Numbered from the stretch's first letter, positions 8,015 through 17,835 are shown. The stretch is DNA of 64,000 nt from UMGS1933 sp045593405 (GCA_045593405.1 JAZNWN010000021.1:1-64000); one strand, 5' to 3'. Numbers and translations: made by a program. Notes: generated by a model from the sequence alone, not told the origin.

Positions 8015-10021
8015 TTAAACTTCTGTAAAATACTCGTTTATTCTAATTATTAATTCTGTTTTTGCTTCTTCTATTGTCATGTTTTCTAGTTGGGCTCCAG
8101 CTAAGGTTATATGACCTCCTCCTCCTAGTTTTTCTAATATTACTTGTACATTTATATCTCCAATAGAACGTCCACTTATACAAATTTTATCTCCCATATC
8201 TCCTAGTATAAATGATGCTGTAATGTTACTAATTGTAAGCAACTCATCTGCTGCTTTTGCACATATTAAGTTTGCATTTTTATCTGTTTCATTATATTGA
8301 GATATTCCTATTGATTCATTTACAATTTCTGCATTCTTTACAATGTCTGCAATTACATTGTAACTTTCTAAATCACTTTGGAACCATTTTTTTACTCTTA
8401 TTATATCAATTCCGTATTTTCTTAAATATGCCGCTGCCTCAAAAGTTCTAACACCTGTTTTGAAAGTAAAATTCTTTGTGTCCATCATTATTCCTGCATA
8501 TAAACTTTCTGCTTCTATTTGTTCAAGGGTTATGTTTTTACTAGAATATTCTATAATTTCAGTTACAAGCTCTGCTGCTGAAGATGCATATACTTCGTGG
8601 AAAGTTAATGTAGGATTTTCTATAAAATCCTCTCCTCTTCTATGGTGGTCAATTATTACAATTTTTTCTGTTTTATCTACTAATTCTGGAACTTCAACAA
8701 AGCCTTTTTTATGTGTATCTACTATTATTAGCAATGTTTCATCACTAATTTTAGACATTGCTTCTGATTTATCTATCATTGCATTTTTATATTCTTCTTG
8801 TTTCTTTAATGTATCTACAAAATTTTCTACTGCTAAACCATTAGTATTATTTACAATAAATGCTTCTTTGTCAAATTCTTTTGCTAGTCTATAAATTCCC
8901 AAACTTGAACCTAAAGAGTCAATATCTGCATTTACATGCCCCATTACCATTACATTTGAAGAATTTTCTATCAACTCTTCTAGCGCATGTGATATTACTC
9001 TTGCTTTTACTTTTGTTCTTTTCTCTAACTCTAAAGTCTTTCCTCCAAAGAAAACATATTTTTCTTGTTTTCTTACAACAGCTTGGTCTCCGCCTCTTCC
9101 TAATGCAACACTCATTGCATCTTGAGCTGATTCATGTTTTTCATAATTTGAATTTCCTTCATCTGATACTGCAATACTAAGTGTAATTTGTATTGTATCT
9201 TCTGTTTCTATCTCCTTTATTTCATCTAAAATGCTAAATTTGTCTTCTTCCATCTCATCTAAGTCTTTTTTCTCGAAAAGCGAAACAAAAGTATCTCTAT
9301 CTTTTTTTATAATTAATCCACCTTTATTTGCAGCCCATTCATATAATTTTTTTTCAACTTCTGCTATAACTTGTGTTTTCATGTCTTCAGATATTCTTTG
9401 CATTATTTCTTCATAATTGTCTATCTTTATAATTGCCACACAAGATTTTGAATCATTATATTTGTTTAATAATTCTTCTTTTTCAGTTATATCTATAAAA
9501 TATAATATTGTAATATATTCTGCAGTATTTTTCTTTTTGTCTCTTTTTTTATTTTTTACATAGTTTCCAATTATATGGTAGGTTTTATCTTCTATTTTTA
9601 TTTGTTTATCTAAAGATGCATTTTCATTATTTTCAATATCAATTTTTATTTCTTTCGCTAAATCATCTATATAAGAATTTATTCCTACATTGGCAAACTC
9701 TTTATTAAATTTTGAGCTTCTCCATACAACATTTCCATTTGTTTCTAAAATAATTAGTGGAAATGGTGAATTTATTAAAGTATCTTTAGCTGCAGAATCA
9801 ACATTAAGAGTTAATTCATGTAAGTAGTTTGATACTTCCCCTTTTCTTTTTTGGCTTACCCATATTGTATATGTTAATATTCCTGCATATATAATAATTG
9901 ATGGAATTATATATGCTGGTTTATTTATACATAAAATTATAAGTAATATTGCTATAATTATTAGATATATTTTTGTTTTGGATTCTAATTTTTCAAATAT
10001 TTTTAAATTATTATTTGTCAT
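8015..10021 (-). CDS. gdpP: Cyclic-di-AMP phosphodiesterase, DHH family
   Basis: GdpP cleaves c-di-AMP and so tunes potassium, osmotic and cell wall homeostasis. Two membrane helices occupy residues of about 17-55, followed by a PAS-like segment (about 65-165), a degenerate GGDEF domain (about 185-300), and the DHH/DHHA1 catalytic pair: GHVNADIDSLGSSLG at about 355, IVDTHKKG, VIIDHHRRG and the C-terminal GGGGHITLAGAQ. 668 residues is the family norm. ATG at 10021 is preceded by GGAAGGAAG. It appears to be transcribed alone; in many Firmicutes rplI and dnaB follow, but not here. Confidence 0.94.
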   Translation of the reverse strand: MTNNNLKIFEKLESKTKIYLIIIAILLIILCINKPAYIIPSIIIYAGILTYTIWVSQKRKGEVSNYLHELTLNVDSAAKDTLINSPFPLIILETNGNVVWRSSKFNKEFANVGINSYIDDLAKEIKIDIENNENASLDKQIKIEDKTYHIIGNYVKNKKRDKKKNTAEYITILYFIDITEKEELLNKYNDSKSCVAIIKIDNYEEIMQRISEDMKTQVIAEVEKKLYEWAANKGGLIIKKDRDTFVSLFEKKDLDEMEEDKFSILDEIKEIETEDTIQITLSIAVSDEGNSNYEKHESAQDAMSVALGRGGDQAVVRKQEKYVFFGGKTLELEKRTKVKARVISHALEELIENSSNVMVMGHVNADIDSLGSSLGIYRLAKEFDKEAFIVNNTNGLAVENFVDTLKKQEEYKNAMIDKSEAMSKISDETLLIIVDTHKKGFVEVPELVDKTEKIVIIDHHRRGEDFIENPTLTFHEVYASSAAELVTEIIEYSSKNITLEQIEAESLYAGIMMDTKNFTFKTGVRTFEAAAYLRKYGIDIIRVKKWFQSDLESYNVIADIVKNAEIVNESIGISQYNETDKNANLICAKAADELLTISNITASFILGDMGDKICISGRSIGDINVQVILEKLGGGGHITLAGAQLENMTIEEAKTELIIRINEYFTEV

Positions 10022-10116
10022 AAAAACTTCCTTCCTTAATTTTCAACATATCTATTTTACCTCAAAATGGCTTCATTGTCAACTTTTAGGTAAAGTTTTC
10101 AAGCATAATAAAAGCC

Positions 10117-10152
10117 AAAAACTTAAGGTCATAAATTATGACCTCAAGTTTT
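10117..10152 (-). terminator. Terminator of rsmA
   Basis: Long hairpin AAAACTT-AGGTCATAA / TTATGACCT-AAGTTTT with one mismatch, followed by a T run on the minus strand. It starts at the rsmA stop codon. Confidence 0.8.
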
Positions 10153-11009
10153 CATTTTGTATTTAGATACTCTGCTATTTGTGCATAGTCTTCTAATTTT
10201 AGTTTTTCTCCTCTTATTTTTAAATCTATTCCTAATTCTGTTAGCATTTTTTCTATTTCTTCTTTATTTCCAAACAAGTTGCTATTGCTTAACCCATTTA
10301 ACAGTGTTTTTCTTTTTTGCATAAATGCTGCTTTAATTACTTTAAACATTAATTCTTCATTTTTTACTTCTACACTTGGAGTTTTTAGTACATCTAATTT
10401 TATTATTGTAGAGTTTACTTCTGGTGCAGGTATAAATGATGATTTGTCTACTTCATATATCCTTGATGGACTTGTGTAGTAGTTTATGGCATAAGTTATT
10501 GCTCCAGTGTTTGCTTCTCCTGGGTTTGCTACTAATCTATCTGCCACTTCTTTTTGTATCATAACTGTTATGCTTTTTATATCTAATCTTTCTTCTAGAA
10601 GCTTCATAATTATTGGTGTTGTTATATAATATGGTAGGTTTGCAACTACTTTTGCTTGTTTTATATTTTCGTTTTTATTATCTGAAATTAATTTATTTAA
10701 ATCTACTTTTAAAACATCATTATTTATTAATTCAAAGTTATCATATAATTTAAATCTATCTTCTAATATTTTTATCATTCTATCGTCTAATTCTATACAT
10801 ATAACTTTCCCGGCCTTTTCTAATAATGGTTTTGTTAAAGTTCCAAGGCCAGGTCCAATTTCTATTACTAAATCTTCCTTTGATATATCAGAAGATTCAA
10901 CAATTGCATCTATTGCATTATCATCTACTAAAAAATTTTGTCCTAGTTTTTTATTTGCTGTTATTCCGTATTTTTTCATTATAAATCTTGTCTCTTCAAA
11001 AATATTCAT
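10152..11009 (-). CDS. rsmA: 16S rRNA dimethyladenosine transferase (RsmA/KsgA)
   Basis: Dimethylates two adjacent adenines in the 3' hairpin of 16S rRNA using SAM, late in 30S assembly. Motifs in order: KKLGQNFLVDDNAI near the N-terminus, the SAM loop EIGPGLGTLTKPLL, then VVANLPYYITTPII (the NLPY catalytic motif), and FIPAPEVNSTIIKL. The ATG at 11009 follows GGGAGGAATT; the upstream in-frame start at 11033 has no SD. 285 residues, normal length. Confidence 0.96.
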   Translation of the reverse strand: MNIFEETRFIMKKYGITANKKLGQNFLVDDNAIDAIVESSDISKEDLVIEIGPGLGTLTKPLLEKAGKVICIELDDRMIKILEDRFKLYDNFELINNDVLKVDLNKLISDNKNENIKQAKVVANLPYYITTPIIMKLLEERLDIKSITVMIQKEVADRLVANPGEANTGAITYAINYYTSPSRIYEVDKSSFIPAPEVNSTIIKLDVLKTPSVEVKNEELMFKVIKAAFMQKRKTLLNGLSNSNLFGNKEEIEKMLTELGIDLKIRGEKLKLEDYAQIAEYLNTK

Positions 11010-11076
11010 AATTCCTCCCGAATCTTTTATCAATGATATTAATATTTATTCTATAATTAGAAGTGTGAAGTAGGAT

Positions 11077-11151
11077 GTGGGAAGTGTGTTTATAGAGTAA
11101 CTTCCTCGAAGACTCTTCTTAAATTTCACGCCTCACACTTCGCACCTCTTA
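11077..11151. repeat. Intergenic repeat, copy 2
   Basis: Second copy of the unit at 7.87 kb: GTGGGAAGTGTG at 11077-11088 and CACACTTCGCACCTCTTA at 11134-11151, with a different interior. It lies in the divergent gap between rsmA and the PBP gene (11010-11250), which must also hold both promoters. Confidence 0.7.
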
Positions 11152-11250
11152 CATCCACATTATTATATCACATTTTTCGTGGAATTTTATTGCTTTTTTA
11201 AAATTTATAATATAAAATCTTATCATACTAAACTTAGAGTAGGTGATTTT

Positions 11251-13485
11251 TTGAAAAAATCTAAAAAAATACAAAAGATTAATTTTAATAACAAAAAAGC
11301 TTTAACTGTATTTTTTATTTGCCTTATTATAATATTTTTATTATTAATTGTGCGAATTGGTTTTTTACAATTTGTTCAGGGAAATGAGCTAAAAACTAAG
11401 GCAAATGCTCAGCAAACAACAACTAGAACAATTGCTGCAAATCGCGGTACAATTTTTGATTGTAATGGTAGAGTTTTAGCTTCTAGTGCTAATGTTGATA
11501 TAATTTCTGTAAATCCAAAAAGTATTTTATACTCTGATAAAACTGAAGTTCCTAAAGAAATACTAGCTAGTAAATTTAGTGAACTTTTTGAATTAGATTA
11601 TACAGAAGCTTTAAATAAATTAAACCAGGATTCAAGCTATATAACTATAACTAGTAAAGCGGAAAGCGAAGATGTTACAGCTTTAAAGGCTTGGATGAGT
11701 GAATGCAAAATAACTTCTGGTATAAATATAGATTCTACTATCAATAGATATTACCCTTACAACACTCTTGCTTCAAACCTAATTGGTTTTACTGGTTCAG
11801 ATACACATGGTAGTTGGGGATTAGAAGATAGTTTAGATAGTATTTTAGCTGGAATAGATGGTAAAGTTGTAATGCTTACGGATTCTATAAATAGTGAAAT
11901 TCCAAATCAAGAAAAAACATATATTGAACCAGAAGATGGTTCTTCAGTTTATTTAACTATTGATGTTAATGTTCAATCCGTATGTGAAAAATATCTTGAG
12001 CAAGCTGTAGTTGATAATAAAGCAGATGGCGGAACAGTTATAGCAATGGATCCTTCTACTGGCAATATTTTAGCAATGGCAAGTTACCCTAATTATAATT
12101 TAAATACTCCTTTTACTCCTACTAATTCTAATATTCTAAGTACTTGGGATAGTTTATCTTCTGAAGAAAAAACAAAAACCTTATATGAAATGTGGAATAA
12201 TTCTGCAACTCAAAAAACATATGAACCTGGTTCTACTTTTAAATTAATTACTGCAGCTGTTGCATTAGAAGAAGGACTTGCCCAAACAGATGTAGCTCAA
12301 GATTTTTCTTGTAGTGGTGTAGAGCAAGTAGCGTATACTTCTATGCGTTGTTGGAAATACCCTGAACGTCATAATTCTCAAACATTAAGAGAAGCTTTAG
12401 GTAATTCTTGTAACCCCGCATTTATTCAGTTAGGTCAAAGAATTGGAGCTTCAACTTTATATAAATATTATCAAGCTTTTGGTCTATTTGAAAAAACCAA
12501 TTCTGCTTTTTATGGTGAAGCAAATAGTTACTTTTGGGATTTAGACAAAATTAGTGATGTCGAGCTTGCTACAATGTCGTTCGGACAAAGATTTACAATT
12601 ACACCTCTTCAATTAGTAACAGCTGTTTCTGCAATAGCAAATGAAGGTGTTTTAGTAAAACCTCAAATAATAAAACAAACTGTTGATTCAACTACTGGTG
12701 CGATTACAGTAACAAGTGCAGAAGAAAAAAGACAAGTTATTTCTAAAGAAACTGCTGAAACAATGATGGATTTAATGGAGTATGTTGTTGAAAAGGGTAC
12801 TGGAAAACATGCACAAGTTTCTGGTTATTCTGTTGGTGGTAAATCTGGCACTTCTGAACCTCTTGATGGAAATACTGAAGAAGGTTACGTAGCATCTTTT
12901 ATAGGGGTTGCTCCTGTATCTAACCCAGAAGTAGTAATTTTAGTTGCAATTTATGACCCTAAAGGAGAAGCCGGACATCAAGGTGGACAAGTTGCAGGTC
13001 CAGTGGTTTCTCAAATATTATCTAAGGTATTACCAGATCTTGATATTGCATCTAGTACTGATTCACATTCAAATGAATCTACTAATATTTATCATACTAC
13101 TGTTCTACCAGATATTAGAAATATGACTACTTCAAAAGCAAAAGAAACTTTAGAAAAATCTGGATTTAATGTACACGTATCTGGAGAAATAGATTCATCT
13201 ACATTGGTTATTGAACAAACTCCAAAAACTGGTGTAAAGTTGTTAGATGGAGCAAATGTATTCTTATATACTGAAAATAATAATGTAAAAACTTCTGTGT
13301 CTGTTCCAAATTTCAAAGGAATGTCTGCTGCACAAGCAATAAATTCTGCAAACTCTAAAGAGTTAAATTTAGTTTTAAATGGTACAGGGGTTGTTATTAG
13401 TCAAGATACTGCTTCAGGTAGTGAAGTCGAAAAAGGATCTGTTATCACTTTAAATTTAAGTGCTGAATTAGATGGAGGATATTAG
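11251..13485 (+). CDS. Class B penicillin-binding protein with two PASTA domains (SpoVD/FtsI type)
   Basis: A peptidoglycan transpeptidase for septal or spore-cortex wall synthesis. One membrane helix (about residues 17-42), dimerisation domain beginning TIAANRGTIFDCNGRVLA, then the transpeptidase with the active-site tetrad STFK (in YEPGSTFKLITA), the GNSCNPAF motif and KSGT (GGKSGTSEP). Two PASTA domains close the protein (about 615-745). The start is a TTG at 11251 behind AGGTGA. PASTA domains fit SpoVD or Pbp2B; it stands outside any dcw cluster, so I leave the symbol open. No in-frame CGG; CGC, CGT and CGA are all used for Arg. Confidence 0.9.
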   Translation: MKKSKKIQKINFNNKKALTVFFICLIIIFLLLIVRIGFLQFVQGNELKTKANAQQTTTRTIAANRGTIFDCNGRVLASSANVDIISVNPKSILYSDKTEVPKEILASKFSELFELDYTEALNKLNQDSSYITITSKAESEDVTALKAWMSECKITSGINIDSTINRYYPYNTLASNLIGFTGSDTHGSWGLEDSLDSILAGIDGKVVMLTDSINSEIPNQEKTYIEPEDGSSVYLTIDVNVQSVCEKYLEQAVVDNKADGGTVIAMDPSTGNILAMASYPNYNLNTPFTPTNSNILSTWDSLSSEEKTKTLYEMWNNSATQKTYEPGSTFKLITAAVALEEGLAQTDVAQDFSCSGVEQVAYTSMRCWKYPERHNSQTLREALGNSCNPAFIQLGQRIGASTLYKYYQAFGLFEKTNSAFYGEANSYFWDLDKISDVELATMSFGQRFTITPLQLVTAVSAIANEGVLVKPQIIKQTVDSTTGAITVTSAEEKRQVISKETAETMMDLMEYVVEKGTGKHAQVSGYSVGGKSGTSEPLDGNTEEGYVASFIGVAPVSNPEVVILVAIYDPKGEAGHQGGQVAGPVVSQILSKVLPDLDIASSTDSHSNESTNIYHTTVLPDIRNMTTSKAKETLEKSGFNVHVSGEIDSSTLVIEQTPKTGVKLLDGANVFLYTENNNVKTSVSVPNFKGMSAAQAINSANSKELNLVLNGTGVVISQDTASGSEVEKGSVITLNLSAELDGGY

Positions 13486-13528
13486 CTTAAAAAACACTGT
13501 ACCTATTAAGAAAGGAATGGTCTTTAAA

Positions 13529-13888
13529 ATGGAGCATTGGACTGCTGAAGAATATAAAAACTATACTAATAAAAATATTAAAAAAACCAAATACAGAGCT
13601 AATAAAACCTCTGTAGATGGTCATACTTTCGATAGCCAAAAAGAAGCCAACTATTATAATATGTTAAAGCTTAGACTACAAGGCAAAGATATAAAAGGCT
13701 TCTGCCTACAACCTACTTTCATATTAGCTCCTGGATTAAAATATAAAGCTGATTTTATTGTCTTTAATAATGATGGAACTTATGATGTGATTGATGTAAA
13801 GGGGTTTAAAACTAAAGAATATATAGCGAAAAAAAAGGTTTTTGAAGATAAATTTAATTTGAGAATTACGGAAGAATTTGAAAATTAA
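13529..13888 (+). CDS. DUF1064 family protein (phage-type PD-(D/E)XK-like)
   Basis: About 119 residues. The family signature is visible: YRANKTSVDGHTFDSQKEA, then LQPTFILAPGLKYKADFIV and YDVIDVKGFKTKEY, where D/E-x-K residues suggest a nuclease-like fold. DUF1064 proteins are mostly encoded by phages and prophages; here it directly follows the PBP gene and may be a domesticated copy. The start is uncertain: ATG 13529 has AAAGGA 12 bases upstream, ATG 13517 and ATG 13472 (overlapping the PBP stop) are in frame. Confidence 0.75.
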   Translation: MEHWTAEEYKNYTNKNIKKTKYRANKTSVDGHTFDSQKEANYYNMLKLRLQGKDIKGFCLQPTFILAPGLKYKADFIVFNNDGTYDVIDVKGFKTKEYIAKKKVFEDKFNLRITEEFEN

Positions 13889-13909
13889 TACCAAATTTTT
13901 ATAAAAAAA

Positions 13910-13990
13910 CGTGGGGCGCTACTTGTGGGCACCCCATAAACATTATTAAATATTTGATTTTTTCGGGGCGCCGAGGGTTGCGCCCCTACA
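13910..13990. repeat. GC-rich intergenic repeat, copy A
   Basis: Two nested GC-rich palindromic arms in an AT-rich background: GGGGCGC...GTGGGCACCCC, and GGGGCGCCGAGGGTTGCGCC followed by CCTACA. The minus-strand start TGTAGGGGCGCAACC is the hallmark also seen in the copies at 14.9 and 63.9 kb. Confidence 0.75.
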
Positions 13991-14006
13991 TATATTTGTA
14001 ACAACT

Positions 14007-14306
14007 TTAATTAAAACAAATATTATTTATTTTGTCTCCCAAATATATCTCTAATTTACTTTTGTCTTTTATCACTTCTTCTTTTTGTTCTTTTTTTAAT
14101 GTTTTTATATAATATTCTAATCTTAATGCTTGGCTTCTATTTTCTACTTCCCAAAAGGTTTCTAGCTTTTTTGCAGTATGTACAAAAGTGTATTTTGCAC
14201 ATTTTTTACTCTTACTAAAATGTTCTTTCATTCTTTTTTCTACATTTGTTGTTATTCCTGTATATAAGGAATTATCCTCACAACGTAATATATATATATA
14301 GTACAT
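14007..14306 (-). CDS. GIY-YIG nuclease family protein (UPF0213 type)
   Basis: 99 residues, the normal size of single-domain GIY-YIG proteins related to the N-terminal nuclease of UvrC and to YhbQ/YazA. The core motif YYIYILRCEDNSLYTGIT starts at residue 2, followed by RMKEH and the conserved Glu in LEYYIKTLKKEQK. Role uncertain, probably DNA repair or housekeeping. ATG 14306 with AGGTGA upstream. The next gene upstream (the YfcE-like phosphodiesterase) ends 8 bp before this start. Confidence 0.88.
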   Translation of the reverse strand: MYYIYILRCEDNSLYTGITTNVEKRMKEHFSKSKKCAKYTFVHTAKKLETFWEVENRSQALRLEYYIKTLKKEQKEEVIKDKSKLEIYLGDKINNICFN

Positions 14307-14314
14307 TTTTTCAC

Positions 14315-14837
14315 CTATTCTATATTTTCCTCTACTAAAGTTTTTCCTTCTAAATTTTTCAATGTAATTTTATTTTCATCTATTATTAAATAACTCTGTT
14401 CTGATCCATTTCTTGGTCTTGCTATTGAGCCTGGATTTGCAAAAATTCTATCTTCCTCTTTTTCTATCATACCATAATGCGTATGTCCACTTAGAAAAAT
14501 TTCTCCACAATATTCTGGTAAATTATATTTATTATATATGTGTCCATGTGTTAGTGTTACTACTTTTCCATTTAAATTTATATGTCTTATATCTATAAGT
14601 GCAAAGTTTAGCATTTCTTCAAAATGCTCATTATCACAGTTTCCTCTTACTGCATAAATCTCTCCTGTAAAGTTATTCAAAATTTCTGCCACTTCATAAT
14701 TACTTGAAGAATTAAAATACCCGAGAAAAATCACCTAGTATTATTAATCTATCAGCTTTTTCTTCTGCATATTTTTCTAGAACCTGTTTTAAATATTTAA
14801 TTCCACCATGTATGTCTGATATTATCATTGCTTTCAT
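14315..14837 (-). CDS. YfcE/MJ0936-type metallophosphoesterase, split by a +1 shift at CGG
   Basis: A small calcineurin-like phosphodiesterase. The first part (ATG at 14837) reads MKAMIISDIHGG ... RLIILGDFS with metal-binding D-x-H and GD motifs, then meets CGG (14723-14721) and would stop at 14712. Skipping C continues as GYFNSSSNYEVAEIL with RGNCDNE, THGHIY and SGHTHYG, the remaining metal ligands. The combined protein is 173 residues, normal for the family. Neither part alone holds the full metal site. The rest of the second frame is clean. Confidence 0.87.
14721..14723 (-). other. +1 frameshift site CGG in the YfcE-like gene
   Basis: Zero frame TCT CGG GTA; productive frame TCT (C) GGG TAT, giving Ser-Gly-Tyr. 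A nearby T5 run offers an alternative explanation (one extra T). Confidence 0.7.
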
Positions 14838-14873
14838 AATAGTTCTCCTAAAAAAATAATAATTTGTAGGGGG

Positions 14874-14942
14874 CGGAGTTCCATCTCCGCCCGCTCAAAA
14901 AAATTATTGATTTACGGGCAGGGGTGGAACCCTGCCCCTACA
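14874..14942. repeat. GC-rich intergenic repeat, copy B
   Basis: TGTAGGGGGCGGAGTTCC with its inverted arm, then TTTACGGGCAGGGGTGG and ACCCTGCCCCTACA. Two arms with inverted TGTAGGGG ends bracket an AT-rich core. It lies between the phosphoesterase and the Lon-type gene. Confidence 0.78.
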
Positions 14943-14996
14943 TTTTTATAATATATTTTCCAAATACAAAATTCCAAACACAAAACACATAAATTA

Positions 14997-17375
14997 TTAT
15001 TTTGTTTTTCCATTTTCATAGTATTTTTTCAATTTTTCGTATGCTAAGTAGTTGATTGTTCCTGCTGGAAATTTTCCATTTGAGTTTTTCTTTCCTGCTG
15101 GAACTCCTGTTAATATTTCTATTCCTTCATCAATTGTTGATACTGCATATATGTGGAATTTTCCGGTCTTTACGGCTTCAATTACTTCGTCAGATAAATG
15201 AAGATTTTTTACATTTTGAACTGGAATTATAACTCCTTGTTCATAGTTTATTCCTTTCATCTTACATGTTTCATAGAATCCTTCTATTTTTTCATTTACT
15301 CCACCTATTGGTTGAATAAATCCTTTTTGGTTTACTGAACCTGTTACTGCGATTGACTGATTTATTGGTATCCCAGAAAGACTTGAAAGTATAGCATATG
15401 CTTCTGTACTAGATGCACTATCTCCATCTACTCCATTATACATTTGCTCAAAACATAAGCTTGCTGTAAGTGATAAAGGAAATTCTTGTGCAAATTTTTC
15501 TCCTAAATAACCTGAAAGTATTAATATTCCTTTTGAATGAGAAGGTCCAGAAAGTTCAATTTCTCTTTCTATATTTATAACACCTGTTTTTCCCATATAT
15601 GTGTTTGCTGTAATTCTTGATGGTTTTCCGAAAGTATAATCTCCAATAGTCATAACTGTAAGTCCATTTATAACTCCTGTTTCATATCCTTCAGTGTTAA
15701 TAAGTAAAGTATTATCTTCAATCATTTCTGAATATTTTTGCTCGTATTTTTTTATTCTGTCTACTCTCTCGTGAAGTGTTTTATCTATAAATTCTTTTGT
15801 AATAATCTTTTTTCTTGCAAGCTTTGCCCATGTAGAACTTTCAGAAATAATTTCTCCTATTTCAGAGAAATGTGTAGAAAGTTTTTCCTTATCTTCTGTT
15901 ATTCTAGAAGCAAATTCTACAACTTTTGCCATTGCTTCTTTATCTAAAGGCAAGAATCCTTCTCTTTCTCCGTAGTTATGCACAAATTTTGCAAGCTTGT
16001 TAATATTTTCTTCTGTTCTTGGAGCATTTTCTTCGAATTCTGCTTTTATTTTAAACAGTTTTCTAAAATCTGGGTCTAGAGCAAGAAGTGTATGATATAT
16101 ATTAGCATCTCCTAGTAAAACAACCTTTACATTAAGTGGAATTGGCTCTGGTTTTAAAGAAATCATAACCATATATGAACGTTGTTCTACATTGTTTTCT
16201 ATAGACAATTCCTTTACTAAAAGAGCTTTTTTTAATGTGTCGTAACATATTTGGTTTGATAATAAATCTTGTGCTTGAAGTATGATATACCCTCCATTTG
16301 CCTTATGCAAAAGTCCTGGTTTTAGCATAGTAAAGTCTGTTTTTAACATTCCATATTGATTTTCATATTCTAATTTTCCAAATAAATTATGGTACATATA
16401 GTTTGTATCCATAATTATAGGAGCTCCTTCTACATTACTATTGTCTACAAATAAATTTACTCTATAATTAAGCCAAGGTTTTACTGATTCTGGTTTTGGG
16501 TTTTGTGGGCTTGGCCCAGCTTCTTCCTCTTTTATAAAATATATTAAATTCTTTAATATATCTTTTTTTACACTATCTAAAAATGCTACTACTTTTTTGT
16601 GTTTTTTATATGTTGCTCTAATTGGATTAATATAAGCATTAATAGTTAATAATGCAATATTTGCTTGCCAATCTTCAATTTTTTTATCAGCTTCTTTGTC
16701 TATCATCTTTATTTGGCTAATTGCAGCAACAACATATTCTTGAACAATATTAGACTTTTCTTCAAAATCTTTTTTTGTTTCCTCGTCTAGTTTTTCAAAT
16801 TCGTCCTCTTCAATAGTTCTTCCATCTATAACTGGCATCATATAAATACCATTTTGAGCAGATTTAACTTGAAAACCAAATTTAAAACATTGTTTATTTA
16901 AGTTGCTAAGTAATTTTTCTTTTTTCTCTTCAAATCCCTGTCTTATAAGATTCTTTTCTTTCTCAAAATCTTCATTACTAAATGTTTTGTGGATATATTT
17001 TCTAATATCTACAATAAAAGAATCCATAACTTCTTTAAATTCTTTTCCCATTCCTGCTGGAAGTGCTACTGCAGTTGGCTCATTTGGGTCATTAAAATTA
17101 TATATATAACACCAATCATCTGGTGTTTTTTGTTTTGACGCAAGTTCTGTTACATATTGTTTAGTATACATAGTTTTTCCTACACCTGCAGGTCCTTCTA
17201 AGTATAAATTATAACCTTTAGAATTAATGTTAAGTCCAAATTCTAGTGCTTTTATTCCTCTTTCTTGTCCATATATTAAATCATTATCAACTATATCTGC
17301 TGTTGTTTCAAAATTAAAAATATCTGGATCACATACATTTTTTAATTGCTTGTAATTTAATTCATTTTTTTTCAT
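14997..17375 (-). CDS. Lon-family ATP-dependent protease (LonB/AAA_32 type)
   Basis: 792 residues. Walker A GPAGVGKT at about residue 60 in an AAA+ module with a long insertion, then a Lon-type serine/lysine protease domain at the C-terminus: the nucleophile Ser in GDSASSTEAYAILSSLSG and the partner Lys in GGVNEKIEG. This architecture (split AAA+ with coiled coil, C-terminal S16 peptidase) is found in many Firmicutes and is distinct from LonA; its substrates are largely unknown. ATG 17375 with TTAGGAGGATAA upstream. The rimI gene ends 16 bp upstream, so it probably shares the tsaE-tsaB-rimI transcript. Confidence 0.9.
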   Translation of the reverse strand: MKKNELNYKQLKNVCDPDIFNFETTADIVDNDLIYGQERGIKALEFGLNINSKGYNLYLEGPAGVGKTMYTKQYVTELASKQKTPDDWCYIYNFNDPNEPTAVALPAGMGKEFKEVMDSFIVDIRKYIHKTFSNEDFEKEKNLIRQGFEEKKEKLLSNLNKQCFKFGFQVKSAQNGIYMMPVIDGRTIEEDEFEKLDEETKKDFEEKSNIVQEYVVAAISQIKMIDKEADKKIEDWQANIALLTINAYINPIRATYKKHKKVVAFLDSVKKDILKNLIYFIKEEEAGPSPQNPKPESVKPWLNYRVNLFVDNSNVEGAPIIMDTNYMYHNLFGKLEYENQYGMLKTDFTMLKPGLLHKANGGYIILQAQDLLSNQICYDTLKKALLVKELSIENNVEQRSYMVMISLKPEPIPLNVKVVLLGDANIYHTLLALDPDFRKLFKIKAEFEENAPRTEENINKLAKFVHNYGEREGFLPLDKEAMAKVVEFASRITEDKEKLSTHFSEIGEIISESSTWAKLARKKIITKEFIDKTLHERVDRIKKYEQKYSEMIEDNTLLINTEGYETGVINGLTVMTIGDYTFGKPSRITANTYMGKTGVINIEREIELSGPSHSKGILILSGYLGEKFAQEFPLSLTASLCFEQMYNGVDGDSASSTEAYAILSSLSGIPINQSIAVTGSVNQKGFIQPIGGVNEKIEGFYETCKMKGINYEQGVIIPVQNVKNLHLSDEVIEAVKTGKFHIYAVSTIDEGIEILTGVPAGKKNSNGKFPAGTINYLAYEKLKKYYENGKTK

Positions 17376-17391
17376 TAGTTATCCTCCTAAA

Positions 17392-17835
17392 TTATTTTAT
17401 TTTTAAAGTCATAATATTAGCGTCATCTGTGTTATTATAATATTTTTTCCTTAATCCTGTTTTTTTAAAGCCATTTTTTTCATAAAGTTTTATTGCTACT
17501 AAATTAGTACTCTTTACTTCTAAAGTAATTTCTTCTTTGCCATTGTATTTAGCAAGTCTTATAAGTTCTTGAATTAGGGCATTCCCAATTCCGTTCTTTC
17601 TAAAATTTTTCTTTACAACAATATTTGTTATTTCCATTTGGTCTACTGTATCTATAACTCCTGCAAAACCTACAACTTCTGTTTCTAATCTTGCAATTAT
17701 ATATTTTGAAAATGGATTTTTTAGTTCTGATTCTAGTATGTTAGAATTCCAAAAATCATCAAAATCAGATGTGAGGTTGTTAGAAATTTCTTTTAAATCT
17801 GAAAGAGTCATTTTATTAATTATTATATTTTTCAT
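17392..17835 (-). CDS. rimI: Ribosomal protein S18 alanine N-acetyltransferase (GNAT)
   Basis: 147-residue GNAT acetyltransferase. The acetyl-CoA loop KNGIGNALIQELI is preceded by ITNIVVKKNFR and followed by LYEKNGFKKTGLRKKYY, the usual RimI pattern. RimI acetylates the N-terminus of S18 in E. coli; in Firmicutes the tsaE-tsaB-rimI order is the main support for the name. Its ATG overlaps the tsaB stop codon by four bases, indicating coupled translation. Confidence 0.88.
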   Translation of the reverse strand: MKNIIINKMTLSDLKEISNNLTSDFDDFWNSNILESELKNPFSKYIIARLETEVVGFAGVIDTVDQMEITNIVVKKNFRKNGIGNALIQELIRLAKYNGKEEITLEVKSTNLVAIKLYEKNGFKKTGLRKKYYNNTDDANIMTLKIK

